A stretch of DNA of 64,000 nt. It comes from Klebsiella michiganensis (GTDB lineage: Bacteria > Pseudomonadota > Gammaproteobacteria > Enterobacterales > Enterobacteriaceae). Positions within the stretch are counted from its first letter, which is position 1; each line of letters opens with the position of its first letter. Below the pieces are notes generated by a model, which saw only the letters and a list, made by a program, of their open reading frames with translations, made no database searches and was not told the DNA's origin. Location of the stretch: NCBI GenBank assembly GCA_000963575.1, contig CP011077.1:3596001-3660000 (forward strand), written 5' to 3'. The position numbers and the translations under genes are program-made. This document shows positions 48,147 to 57,034 of this stretch, piece by piece.

Positions 48147-48407
48147 TTAAGACTCCTTCCCGCTAAAAAATTTGCCAAAACGCTGCTGGAAGCGCGCCGG
48201 GCCGCCTTCATTGACGAAGACTTTCTGTTTGCCGGTGTAATGAGGATGCGAAGCGGAAGAGACTTCGATCGTCACGTAAGGGTAAGTCACCCCGTCCAGC
48301 TCAATCTCGCGGTCGGTTTTGATCGTCGAGCCCACTTTAAAATATTCATTTACGCTGGTGTCATGAAACACCACCGTCCGATAAAACGGATGGATGTCGC
48401 GCTGCAT
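48147..48407 (-). CDS. ykgM: alternative 50S ribosomal protein L31 type B (zinc-independent, YkgM type)
   Basis: An 86-residue protein from ATG 48407 ([16 protein letters not shown]), with GGAG nine bases upstream; a GTG three codons earlier is the alternative. It has the L31B sequence [20 protein letters not shown] and lacks the CxxC of zinc-binding L31. Exchange of L31 for this form frees zinc during starvation. It forms a two-gene operon with ykgO behind a Zur-type box; in E. coli the pair is at another locus (ykgM-ykgO). Confidence 0.95.
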   Translation of the reverse strand: MQRDIHPFYRTVVFHDTSVNEYFKVGSTIKTDREIELDGVTYPYVTIEVSSASHPHYTGKQKVFVNEGGPARFQQRFGKFFSGKES

Positions 48408-48423
48408 AAAAATCACTCCGATA

Positions 48424-48438
48424 TGTTATAACGTAACA
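48424..48438. promoter_or_regulatory. Zur-type operator of ykgM-ykgO
   Basis: TGTTATAACGTAACA, 17 bases upstream of the ykgM start codon, matches the core of enterobacterial Zur boxes (GTTATAATATAAC) at 11 of 13 positions and is nearly palindromic. Confidence 0.75.
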
Positions 48439-48531
48439 ATAAAATAAAAGATGATCGGGCAAATTGCAAGCGAGGCTTAAGCGGGAGGAGGCGTCAAAAA
48501 GAAACGGGCACCGCCTGGGTGCCCGCTGTGA

Positions 48532-50436
48532 TTAGAGTTTAAATCCGGCTACCACACGCTCAAGCTGGGTAGATTGTTCGGCCATGGAGTGCGAGGCGGA
48601 AGAGACTTCCTGAACCAGCGCGGCATTCTGCTGCGTGGTGCTATCCAGCTGATTAATGGCCAGATTCACTTGCTCAATACCGGTGCTTTGCTCACGGCTG
48701 GAGGACATTATTTCGGCCATCAGCGTCGTGACGTTGCGCACGCCCTGAGTCAGCTCTTCCATCGTGCTGCCGGCCTGATTAACCAGCTCGGTCCCCAGAT
48801 TCACATTGCTCACAGAGTTTTCGATCAGCGCTTTAATTTCGCGCGCCGACTGTGCGGAGCGCTGGGCAAGACTGCGAACCTCAGAGGCAACAACCGCAAA
48901 ACCCCGGCCCTGCTCACCGGCACGGGCGGCCTCAACGGCGGCGTTGAGCGCCAGGATATTGGTCTGGAAGGCGATGCTGTCAATCACGCTGATAATATCC
49001 ACCACTTTGCCAGAAGAAGTCTGGATAGCATTCATCGTGCTGACGACCTGCTTCACCACTTCTCCTCCTTTCACCGCTACGCTGGAAGCTTCGCGCGCCA
49101 GCTCGTTAGCGTGGGCAGCGTTATCGGCATTCTGGCGAACGGTGCTGGTCAGCTCCTCCATCGATGCCGCCGTTTGCTCAATCGAACTGGCCTGATCTTC
49201 AGTGCGGGCAGAAAGATCCTGGTTGCCCGTCGCAATCTGATGCGAAGCCGAGGAAATTGCCCGGGCGCTATCCCCTACCTGGCGCAGCATGGTTTGCAGG
49301 TAACTAATCACGCCGTTAAAGCTGTTGATAATGGCGTTAAATTCCGGGCTGCTGGTCGGCTCAAGGCGCTGCGTCAGGTCGGCACCACCGGCGGAAAGGC
49401 GGCTGATGTTGTGATTAAGATCGCCCAGACGACGCATCATATTGCGAACAAACAGCACCAGGATCCCAAGCAAAACTATCGCCATCGGGATCTGCACCAT
49501 GCCAAGGCGCAGCAGAATAGCGTCCGTTTGCTTGGTCAGCAGCGCGGTTGGCAGGTCAACCGCCAGGATCCACGGGCTGCCTTTTACCGTCTGCAAAATA
49601 ACGGTGTGCGAAGTGCCGTCGTTATCGTACTCATTTTCACTGCTTTGGCTGGCATTAAAACCGGGCAGCATTTCCTGAACCGCTTTCGCCATTGGCAGGG
49701 AGCCGCTCAGATCGGAAAGATTCTTTAGGCCCGCCGTTTTGCCAATCTGATCCGCGTTACCGACGACTTTGCCATCGGCTTCAATGATCAGCACCTGGCC
49801 TTTAACCGCTTCGCTCATCTGTTTCGCAAGCTGATTAAAGAAACCCAGCGTCACATCGATGGTCGCCACGCCCCACGGCTGCCCCTCTTTGGTAATCGCC
49901 ATTGCGCAGTTAGTTCTCGGCTGCGGGCTGGCATCATCCTGGTAAGCGTTCGCCCAGGCGCACTGCCCTGCCGGCGAAGCAAGCCCGGCTTTGTACCACA
50001 CCTGCTCGTAGTAGTTTGGCGCTGCATCCGAGTTCCAGTAGGTATTTTCTTCAAGTTTATTGCTGCCGGTGCGGGCAAAGAAAGTGCTGAATTTATTACG
50101 CCCCGCTTCGCGCTTCTCCGGCAGAGGCCAGATACCGCCGCCAAACACGTTCACATCCTGGTACTGATCAACCAGCGTCGGCAATAACTTATTAATATCA
50201 TCGCTTTGCATCGCGGCCACGGACTGGGTAATGCTGCGCATTTGCGCCTGCACCCGGTTCATCTGCTCGGTGATATTGACCGCAACGTTATCCACTTCGA
50301 AGCGAATCAGCTGGGTTTCATTGCGCTTAAGCTGCGGCGTTACAAAAAAGTGAATCACCAGTGAGGTGACCGCAATTAACAGCATGAAAAACAAACATAA
50401 AGAGGTAATAAATCGGGATTGTGTAGTTTTTAGCAT
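48532..50436 (-). CDS. methyl-accepting chemotaxis protein with periplasmic Cache-type sensor
   Basis: A 634-residue chemoreceptor. Helix 1 (about 10-32) and helix 2 (about 305-330) enclose a periplasmic Cache-type domain containing [32 protein letters not shown] and [25 protein letters not shown] domain (about 330-385) and the signalling domain follow, with the hairpin tip [20 protein letters not shown] and [20 protein letters not shown]. The protein ends VAGFKL without the NWETF-type CheR/CheB docking peptide. The ligand is unknown; the adjacent uptake genes are candidates for the same nutrient. Confidence 0.93.
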   Translation of the reverse strand: MLKTTQSRFITSLCLFFMLLIAVTSLVIHFFVTPQLKRNETQLIRFEVDNVAVNITEQMNRVQAQMRSITQSVAAMQSDDINKLLPTLVDQYQDVNVFGGGIWPLPEKREAGRNKFSTFFARTGSNKLEENTYWNSDAAPNYYEQVWYKAGLASPAGQCAWANAYQDDASPQPRTNCAMAITKEGQPWGVATIDVTLGFFNQLAKQMSEAVKGQVLIIEADGKVVGNADQIGKTAGLKNLSDLSGSLPMAKAVQEMLPGFNASQSSENEYDNDGTSHTVILQTVKGSPWILAVDLPTALLTKQTDAILLRLGMVQIPMAIVLLGILVLFVRNMMRRLGDLNHNISRLSAGGADLTQRLEPTSSPEFNAIINSFNGVISYLQTMLRQVGDSARAISSASHQIATGNQDLSARTEDQASSIEQTAASMEELTSTVRQNADNAAHANELAREASSVAVKGGEVVKQVVSTMNAIQTSSGKVVDIISVIDSIAFQTNILALNAAVEAARAGEQGRGFAVVASEVRSLAQRSAQSAREIKALIENSVSNVNLGTELVNQAGSTMEELTQGVRNVTTLMAEIMSSSREQSTGIEQVNLAINQLDSTTQQNAALVQEVSSASHSMAEQSTQLERVVAGFKL

Positions 50437-50742
50437 GATGAAGACACCTGGTGGTAGAAAGCGAAACGCTTAGCAAGCTCTTCGGCATAAAACCCATAAA
50501 CTTAACTGCTGCCATAATTTAACTGCTCGTTAATTATTTCAAAGTGTAATTAACGCTCAGTGAAATCCATAAGTTACCCCTATGCATTGAAATATTTTGC
50601 AATGATTAGACTTTTCTCGTTTCCGCAAATGCTTAGAACCCTGCCGGGTCATACCTTAGACGATAACAATATTGGGCGAGGCTTTTTGATTGCGGCAAGG
50701 TGAGCGCTAACGCTACCCGACCGTATCCAGAAGGACATTGCC

Positions 50743-50853
50743 ATGATGCTGCCCCGCTGTTGTGCCGAACTCAACGTAACCACTTCATCCAAGACCATGA
50801 TTACCGGAGTAAACTATGAGCACCAATCCAGGCCTGGCGCTGCCGATTCTTGA
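50743..50853 (+). CDS. putative 36-residue leader peptide with tandem Cys codons
   Basis: A short frame beginning MMLPRCCAELNVTTSSKTMI with AAGGA eight bases before its ATG, stronger than the signal of the gene it precedes. It ends at TGA 50851-50853, 38 bases inside the following oxygenase gene in another frame. Its fifth to seventh codons are Arg-Cys-Cys. Such a layout could make oxygenase translation depend on Cys-tRNA supply or couple the two genes. No other sign of expression; it could be a chance frame. Confidence 0.4.
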   Translation: MMLPRCCAELNVTTSSKTMITGVNYEHQSRPGAADS

Positions 50854-51853
50854 CCTTTCCCAGCTTAACGGCAGCGAAAATGACCGTTCAGCCTTCCTCA
50901 GCCAGCTGCGCTACGCCGCAAGAGAAATTGGCTTTTTCTACCTGATCAACCACGGCATCAGCCCTGAATTGCAGCAGGCAGTCCAGGATGAAGCCCGCGG
51001 CTTCTTTGCCCTCCCCGACGATGAAAAACAGCAGGTGGCGATGATCCATTCGCCGCATTTCCGTGGCTACAACCGCGCCGCCAGCGAACTTACCCGCGGC
51101 CAGCCCGACTGGCGCGAACAGTTTGATCTCGGCGCAGAACGCCAGGCGCTGCCGACGGATGAATATGCCCCGGCATGGCGCCGCCTTCAGGGCCCCAATC
51201 TCTGGCCAACCGCAAGACCGGAACTCAAACCGACGCTTTTACAGTGGCAAAGCGAAATGACCGCCGTGGCGTTAAAACTGCTGCGCACTTTTGCCGAAGC
51301 CCTGAGCCTGCCAGCCGATGCTTTTGATGACCTGTACGGCAACCTGCCAAACGAACACATCAAGCTGATTCGTTACCCCGGGCAGTCTGCCACGCAGAGC
51401 AACCAGGGCGTGGGCGCTCATAAAGATTCAGGTTTCCTGAGCTTCCTGCTTCAGGACGAGAAAAAAGGCCTGCAGGTCGAAGTCTCGCCGGACAACTGGG
51501 TTGACGCCCAGCCGCTGCCGGGCAGCTTTGTGGTCAATATTGGCGAACTGCTGGAGCTGGCCACCAACGGCTACCTGCGCGCCACCGTCCACCGCGTGGT
51601 TTCTCCCCCTCAGGATGAAGAACGCCTGTCCATCGCCTTCTTCCTGGGCGCACAGCTCAACGCCGTTGTGCCGGTTTATCAGCTCCCGGAAGCGCTGGCT
51701 CGTGAAGCTCAGGGGCCAGAAAGCGATCCGCACAACCCGCTGCTGCGCGACGTGGGCTGGAACTACCTGAAAGGCCGCCTGCGCTCACACCCCGACGTAG
51801 CGGAGCGTTATTACCCGGATGTCCTTCGTAACAGCAGTGAACTGATCGCTTAA
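50816..51853 (+). CDS. 2-oxoglutarate/Fe(II)-dependent oxygenase, isopenicillin-N-synthase-like
   Basis: A 345-residue enzyme with the N-terminal DIOX_N domain (about 8-120: LPILDLSQLNGS, REIGFFYLINHGI, FALPDDEKQQVAM) and the double-stranded beta-helix 2OG-Fe(II) domain (about 175-300). The iron ligands are His and Asp in GVGAHKDSGFLSF and the distal His in RATVHRVVSPP, with the 2OG-binding Arg-X-Ser in EERLSIAFF. It begins a cluster with a MetQ-MetN-MetI-like importer, so it probably oxidises the imported compound, perhaps a sulfur-containing amino-acid-like molecule (inference). The start overlaps the leader frame above. Confidence 0.88.
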   Translation: MSTNPGLALPILDLSQLNGSENDRSAFLSQLRYAAREIGFFYLINHGISPELQQAVQDEARGFFALPDDEKQQVAMIHSPHFRGYNRAASELTRGQPDWREQFDLGAERQALPTDEYAPAWRRLQGPNLWPTARPELKPTLLQWQSEMTAVALKLLRTFAEALSLPADAFDDLYGNLPNEHIKLIRYPGQSATQSNQGVGAHKDSGFLSFLLQDEKKGLQVEVSPDNWVDAQPLPGSFVVNIGELLELATNGYLRATVHRVVSPPQDEERLSIAFFLGAQLNAVVPVYQLPEALAREAQGPESDPHNPLLRDVGWNYLKGRLRSHPDVAERYYPDVLRNSSELIA

Positions 51854-51882
51854 TAACACATTAAAATAAAAGGAAAACAACG

Positions 51883-52689
51883 ATGAAAAAGACCGCTTTT
51901 AAATTGGCTGGCGTTGCTCTGTCACTGTCTCTGGCTTTCGCGGCGCAGGCCGCAGACGCGCTGCGCGTAGCGGCTGACCCGGTACCACATGCGGAAATCC
52001 TCGCCTTTGTTCAGAAACTCGATCCGGCCCTCAAGCTAAAGGTCGTCGAGCTGAGCAACGGCGTAAACGCTAATGAACTGCTGGCCAACGGCGACGTCGA
52101 TGCCAACTACTTTCAGCATGTGCCTTATTTGCGTGACCAGGAAAAAGCGCTCGGCAAAAAATTTGTCGTCGCCGCGACGGTGCATATCGAACCGCTGGGC
52201 ATTTACTCGCATAAATACAAAGATCTGAAATCCGTCCCGGAAGGCGCAACCATCGCGGTGCCAAACAACGTCACCAACCTCAGCCGCGCCCTTTACCTGC
52301 TCCAGGACAAAGGGTTAATCACCCTCAAGCCGGAATTTAAAGATGCGGCCACAAACCAGGCCACGCCCAAAGACATCGCCAGCAACCCGAAGAAGCTGAA
52401 AATTCTGGAAGTCGAATCGCCGCAAATCCCCCGCTCTCTGGATGACGTTGGCCTGGGCGTGATCAACGGCAACTATGCGCTGGAAGCAGGGCTCAGCCCG
52501 GCCAAAGACTCCCTTGGCCTGGAAAGCGCGACCCATAATCCCTACGCCAATATCCTGGTTACCAACCCGAATCTGGAAAACGACCCGCGCATCAAACAGC
52601 TGGCAAAAGATCTCGAGTCCCCTCAGGTCGCCGAGTTTATTCGCAAGCAGTACAACGGTTCAGTGATCCCGGTAGAGACTAAGTCATGA
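51883..52689 (+). CDS. MetQ/NlpA-family periplasmic substrate-binding protein
   Basis: A 268-residue precursor with a cleavable signal peptide ([23 protein letters not shown], cut before ADALRVAAD). The mature protein shows the family blocks [49 protein letters not shown] and [14 protein letters not shown]. coli MetQ and NlpA carry a lipobox Cys at the cleavage site; none is visible here, so the protein is probably soluble in the periplasm. The ligand may be methionine or a related compound. It starts 29 bases after the oxygenase and overlaps metN by four bases. Confidence 0.9.
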   Translation: MKKTAFKLAGVALSLSLAFAAQAADALRVAADPVPHAEILAFVQKLDPALKLKVVELSNGVNANELLANGDVDANYFQHVPYLRDQEKALGKKFVVAATVHIEPLGIYSHKYKDLKSVPEGATIAVPNNVTNLSRALYLLQDKGLITLKPEFKDAATNQATPKDIASNPKKLKILEVESPQIPRSLDDVGLGVINGNYALEAGLSPAKDSLGLESATHNPYANILVTNPNLENDPRIKQLAKDLESPQVAEFIRKQYNGSVIPVETKS

Positions 52690-53477
52690 TCGCCCTTGAG
52701 CGGCTGAGCAAAGTGTACGCCGGAGAAGGCCGACCGGCGCTGGATGACATTAACCTTGTGGTCCCGGATGGCGCAATTTACGGCATTCTGGGCCGCAGCG
52801 GCGCCGGGAAAAGTACGCTTATTCGCTGTCTCAATCTGCTGGAGCGGCCCACTTCGGGCCGCATTATCATGAATGACCGGGACATCACCACCTTCAACCA
52901 GCGCGAGCTTCGTCAGCACCGCCAGCGCACGGGCATGGTATTCCAGCATTTCAACCTGATTCACGCCCGCAGCGTGGAAGACAACGTTGCTGTGCCGCTG
53001 GAAATCTCGGGCACGCCGCGTGAGGCTCGCCAAAAGCGCGTTGCCGAGTTGCTCAACCTTGTGGGCCTGAGCGACAAAGCCAAAGCCTTTCCATCCCAGC
53101 TTTCCGGCGGACAAAAACAGCGCGTCGGCATTGCCCGGGCGCTGGCCGCCCATCCGGAAATCCTGCTCTGCGATGAGGCCACCAGCGCGCTGGATCCTGA
53201 CACAACCTCATCAATCCTGGCCTTGCTGGCGGACATTAACCGTCAGCTTGGACTGACTATCGTGCTGATCACCCATCAACTGGAAGTCGTCAAAGCCATT
53301 TGCGATCACGCGGCGCTGCTGGAACACGGCAGATTAATTGAAAGCGGCCCGCTGTCTGAACGATTAGTGGACCCGTTCTCCAAATTACGCACTTCGCTGC
53401 TGCACGACGAAGAAGCCGAACGCGAGTTCCTGCGTCGCCACGGCGTGGAAGGGAGAGTTTTATGCGAAGTAGCATGA
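52686..53477 (+). CDS. MetN-like ABC importer ATPase lacking the C-terminal regulatory domain
   Basis: A 263-residue ATPase. Walker [22 protein letters not shown]-loop [10 protein letters not shown], signature [19 protein letters not shown], Walker [14 protein letters not shown] and H-loop ITHQ are intact and clearly MetN-like. E. coli MetN has 343 residues with a C-terminal NIL domain that binds methionine and shuts the transporter; here the protein ends about 30 residues after the ATPase core, so that control is missing. It overlaps metQ-like and metI-like genes at both ends. Confidence 0.92.
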   Translation: MIALERLSKVYAGEGRPALDDINLVVPDGAIYGILGRSGAGKSTLIRCLNLLERPTSGRIIMNDRDITTFNQRELRQHRQRTGMVFQHFNLIHARSVEDNVAVPLEISGTPREARQKRVAELLNLVGLSDKAKAFPSQLSGGQKQRVGIARALAAHPEILLCDEATSALDPDTTSSILALLADINRQLGLTIVLITHQLEVVKAICDHAALLEHGRLIESGPLSERLVDPFSKLRTSLLHDEEAEREFLRRHGVEGRVLCEVA

Positions 53478-54133
53478 GTTGGGAAGATCTGTGGCCGCTG
53501 CTGCTGGACGGCACCCTCGATACCCTTTACATGGTGGGCCTGGCCGGATTATTTACCGTGCTGATTGGGCTACCGCTCGGCGTCTTGCTGTTCCTGACCC
53601 GCCGGGATGCGGTGCTCCCTGCCCCCCGCCTTAATCAGGTGCTTGGCAGCATCATTAACGTGGGGCGCTCGTTGCCGTTTATTGTCCTGCTCATCGCCCT
53701 GATCCCGCTCACCCGGATTATCGTCGGCACCACGCTCGGCAGCACCGCGGCGGTGGTGCCCATCACCATCGGCGCCTTCCCGTTCTTCGCCCGGGTGGTC
53801 GAAAGCGCCCTCGATGAGGTCGATAAAGGCCGGATTGAAGCCATTCTGTCGATGGGCGGCAACGCCTGGCATGTGGTAAGCAAAGTGCTGTTGCCCGAGG
53901 CTTTACCTGCCATCCTGGCGGGCATCACGCTAACGATAGTCATGCTGATCGGCTTTTCGTCAATGGCCGGCGTTATCGGCGGTGGCGGCCTGGGGGATCT
54001 GGCTATTCGCTACGGCTACCAGCGCTTTAATAACCAGGTCATGGTCGGGACGGTGATCATTCTGATTGTGATGGTGCATCTGGTGCAAAGCCTCGGCGAT
54101 CATTTGGTTCGCCGCCTCGCCCACCGCCGCTGA
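53462..54133 (+). CDS. MetI-like ABC importer permease
   Basis: A 223-residue permease with five predicted membrane helices and the EAA-type loop that docks to the ATPase ([23 protein letters not shown], then [12 protein letters not shown]). The motif [21 protein letters not shown] is typical of MetI. It overlaps the ATPase gene by 16 bases and ends the oxygenase-importer operon. Together the three proteins form a small-substrate importer of the methionine uptake family. Confidence 0.93.
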   Translation: MRSSMSWEDLWPLLLDGTLDTLYMVGLAGLFTVLIGLPLGVLLFLTRRDAVLPAPRLNQVLGSIINVGRSLPFIVLLIALIPLTRIIVGTTLGSTAAVVPITIGAFPFFARVVESALDEVDKGRIEAILSMGGNAWHVVSKVLLPEALPAILAGITLTIVMLIGFSSMAGVIGGGGLGDLAIRYGYQRFNNQVMVGTVIILIVMVHLVQSLGDHLVRRLAHRR

Positions 54134-54225
54134 TCCGCCCCGATGAACGCCCGGTGCCCTGCATCGGGCTTCTCTCTAATTTCCCCGTTTTGCTGATGAT
54201 CCAATCTGGATCACAAAACCACATT

Positions 54226-54301
54226 GTTAACGTTAACTATTGCGATTAACATCACATTTATGAAGCCTACGCTCTTCTCCTGCTTAAAAGTTAACGTTAA
54301 C
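54226..54301 (+). promoter_or_regulatory. csc control region: two identical operators with a CRP-like box between
   Basis: The perfect palindrome GTTAACGTTAAC occurs at 54226-54237 and 54290-54301, 64 bases apart, as expected for a LacI-family repressor able to loop DNA. Between them TGCGA-TTAACA-TCACA (54241-54256) matches the CRP half-sites in four of five and five of five bases. The region lies 35-110 bases before the sucrose permease gene, so CscR repression and CRP activation are likely. Confidence 0.82.
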
Positions 54302-54335
54302 AATACAGCCATTCAAGCACTCAGAGACTGCACAC

Positions 54336-55595
54336 ATGGCACTGACCAAACGCAATAAACACCACTATCTGATCCTGAGCGGGCTGCTTTTTACCTTTTT
54401 CTGGACCTGGTCATCGGCGTTTTCACTGATCGCCCTTTGGCTAAACCAGAAGATCGGCCTGAAAGGAGCGGAAACCGGGCTGATCTTCTCCATCATCGCC
54501 TTTACCGCGCTGTGTGCTCAGCCGCTGTACGGCTTTATTCAGGACAAACTGGGGCTTCGTAAATCGCTGCTGTGGGTGATAGGCGTCCTGCTTCTGATAA
54601 GCGGCCCCTGGTTTATCTTCGTCTGCACGCCCCTGCTCGAGATCAATATCGTCGCAGGGGCTATCAGCGTCGGGCTTTATGTCGGTGCGACCTTCTTCGC
54701 CGGTATTGGTGCGCTGGAATCCTACACTGAACGCGTCAGCCGCATCGTCGGCTTTGAATACGGCAAGTCACGCATGTGGGGGTCTTTAGGTTGGGCTGGC
54801 GCCACATTTTTTGCCGGGCTGCTCTTTAATCTCGACCCACAGCTGAATTTTTGGATGGGTAGCGTCTCAGCCTGCCTGTTTCTGCTGTTGCTATGGCGCA
54901 TGCGCGATATGCAACCCAACGCCCTCAGCGAACTGGAATACGGCAAAGCCAGCGCCCTTACCCTTGCCGATGCCTTCGGGCTGCTGAAGCTATCTCGCTT
55001 CTGGGCTCTGGTCCTTTTTGTGTGCGGCGTCAGCGTCTACAACGTTTACGATCAGCAGTTCCCGGTGTACTTCGCCTCGCTGTTTAACGACGTACAGCGC
55101 GGCAACGAAATGTTTGGTTTTCTCAACTCCTTCCAGGTCTTTCTGGAAGCGGGCGGAATGTTTCTCGCCCCGATGCTGGTCAACCGCATCGGGGCCAAAC
55201 GCGGGTTGCTGCTCAGCGGCCTGATCATGGCCGTGCGTATTTTTGGCTCCGGTATGGCAAGCGATCCGCTGACCATCTCCTGCATGAAGCTATTGCACGC
55301 CGTTGAGCTTCCTATCCTGCTTATTTCAATGTTTAAGTACATCACCACACAGTTCGATCAGCGACTCTCCGCCACGCTGTATCTGGTGGGCTTCCAGTTT
55401 ATAACGTCGATCTGCGCCACCGTACTTTCTCCACTGGTAGGGCGTGGCTACGACCAGTTAGGCTTCGCAGACACCTACATGATTCTGGCCGGACTGGTTC
55501 TGGCGCTCACCCTGATTTCCGCTTTACTGCTCAAAGACTCGGCCCCCAGGAACGAACATCCTTCTTTTAAATCTGACCACCAGGTAATGCTATGA
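54336..55595 (+). CDS. cscB: sucrose permease CscB (LacY-type oligosaccharide:H+ symporter)
   Basis: A 419-residue member of the LacY/RafB/CscB family with 12 helices. It keeps family features: YGFIQDKLGLRKSLLW in the helix 2-3 loop, ESYTERVSRIVGFEYGKSRMWGSLGWA, NSFQVFLEAGGMFLAPMLVNRIGAK and the charged pair in KLLHAVELPILLISMFKYI. Linkage to an intracellular invertase and a LacI regulator points to sucrose, though raffinose or another fructoside is possible. It overlaps cscA by ATGA. Confidence 0.85.
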   Translation: MALTKRNKHHYLILSGLLFTFFWTWSSAFSLIALWLNQKIGLKGAETGLIFSIIAFTALCAQPLYGFIQDKLGLRKSLLWVIGVLLLISGPWFIFVCTPLLEINIVAGAISVGLYVGATFFAGIGALESYTERVSRIVGFEYGKSRMWGSLGWAGATFFAGLLFNLDPQLNFWMGSVSACLFLLLLWRMRDMQPNALSELEYGKASALTLADAFGLLKLSRFWALVLFVCGVSVYNVYDQQFPVYFASLFNDVQRGNEMFGFLNSFQVFLEAGGMFLAPMLVNRIGAKRGLLLSGLIMAVRIFGSGMASDPLTISCMKLLHAVELPILLISMFKYITTQFDQRLSATLYLVGFQFITSICATVLSPLVGRGYDQLGFADTYMILAGLVLALTLISALLLKDSAPRNEHPSFKSDHQVML

Positions 55596-57034
55596 ATACC
55601 CCACTGAACAAGGCGCAATCCGCCTTAGAAACCCTGCAAACAGCGCGCGGCAACGCTTTTTATCCGCTCTATCATCTGGCACCACCCGCGGGCTGGATGA
55701 ACGACCCTAACGGCCTGATTTATCACAACGGGCTTTACCACGCCTTCTATCAGCACCATCCGTTCGATGAAAACTGGGGGCCAATGCATTGGGGGCATGC
55801 CACCAGCCGGGATATGGTTCGCTGGAAACATCAGCCCATTGCGCTGGCACCAGGAGATGAATGGGATCGCGATGGCTGTTTCTCCGGCTGTGCGGTGGCC
55901 GATAACGGCGTGCTCTCGCTGATTTACACCGGACATCTCTGGCTGGCTGGTGCCGGAAACGATAGCGCGATACGCCAGGTGCAATGCCTCGCCACCAGCG
56001 AAGACGGTGTTCACTTTCAGAAACAAGGCGTCATTCTCACCCCACCGCCCGGCATCATGCATTTCCGCGATCCGAAGGTATGGCAACAGGATGGCACCTG
56101 GTGGATGGTCATTGGCGCCCGAGACGAGCACGATCGAGGCAAGGTATTGCTTTATCGAGGCGATTCACTTCATGACTGGCAGTTGGATCGCATTCTCGCG
56201 GAAGCCAACGCGGATATGGGCTATATGTGGGAATGCCCGGACTTCTTCCCGCTCGGAAACAGCAAGATCCTGATGTTTTCCCCGCAGGGCATCAAGGCCA
56301 AAGGCTGGGCATATCAGAATCTGTTCCAGAGCGGCTATTTGCGAGGGCGATGGCAACCGGGGGAAGATTTCCTACCTTATCAGCCGTTTGAAGAGATGGA
56401 TCACGGCCACGATTTTTACGCCCCGCAGTCCTTTGTCGCCGAAGATGGCCGCCGTATCGTGCTGGGATGGATGGACATGTGGGAATCTCCCATGCCTTCT
56501 AAACGCGAAGGCTGGGCGGGTTGCCTTACCGTGCCACGCGAACTGTGCATGATGCCAAACGGCAAACTTTACCAAAATCCGGTGCACGAACTGGCAACGC
56601 TTCGCGCCAGGGAGCAATTGGTGTTGCCCTGCGTGCTGGACACGCAAAAGCAGATGCTGCACCCGAATGCAGAAGCCGTGGAATTAGAGATAGCCTGGGA
56701 GGCCGGACAAAGCACGGCTGAACGCTATGGCATTCGCCTGGGACAGGGCTGTGAGCTGTTTGTCGATGCGCTAACCCGGCGTCTGGTGCTGTCACGCTGC
56801 TATCAGGACGCGCAGCTGGACGGCGATCGCAGCGTGCCGTTATCGGAAAACGGCGACCTGCATCTGCGGATTTTTATCGATCGATCTTCCATCGAAGTCT
56901 TTGTTAACCAGGGCGAATACTGTCTCAGCAGCCGCCTCTACCCTCAGCCAGGGGAACGTCAACTGGAACTTTTTGCCAGCCACGGGAAAGCCTTATGCCG
57001 GGGCGGCACGCTGTGGCAATTGAGCGCGTTATAG
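55592..57034 (+). CDS. cscA: sucrose hydrolase / invertase CscA (GH32)
   Basis: A 480-residue cytosolic glycoside hydrolase family 32 enzyme, very similar to E. coli CscA. The nucleophile Asp is in GWMNDPNGL, the transition-state Asp in FRDPKVW and the acid/base Glu in WECPDFFPL; a C-terminal beta-sandwich with RIFIDRSSIEVFVNQGEYCL follows. It splits sucrose into glucose and fructose after uptake by CscB. No signal peptide is seen. A fructokinase gene (cscK), part of the E. coli csc locus, is not present beside it. Confidence 0.95.
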   Translation: MNTPLNKAQSALETLQTARGNAFYPLYHLAPPAGWMNDPNGLIYHNGLYHAFYQHHPFDENWGPMHWGHATSRDMVRWKHQPIALAPGDEWDRDGCFSGCAVADNGVLSLIYTGHLWLAGAGNDSAIRQVQCLATSEDGVHFQKQGVILTPPPGIMHFRDPKVWQQDGTWWMVIGARDEHDRGKVLLYRGDSLHDWQLDRILAEANADMGYMWECPDFFPLGNSKILMFSPQGIKAKGWAYQNLFQSGYLRGRWQPGEDFLPYQPFEEMDHGHDFYAPQSFVAEDGRRIVLGWMDMWESPMPSKREGWAGCLTVPRELCMMPNGKLYQNPVHELATLRAREQLVLPCVLDTQKQMLHPNAEAVELEIAWEAGQSTAERYGIRLGQGCELFVDALTRRLVLSRCYQDAQLDGDRSVPLSENGDLHLRIFIDRSSIEVFVNQGEYCLSSRLYPQPGERQLELFASHGKALCRGGTLWQLSAL

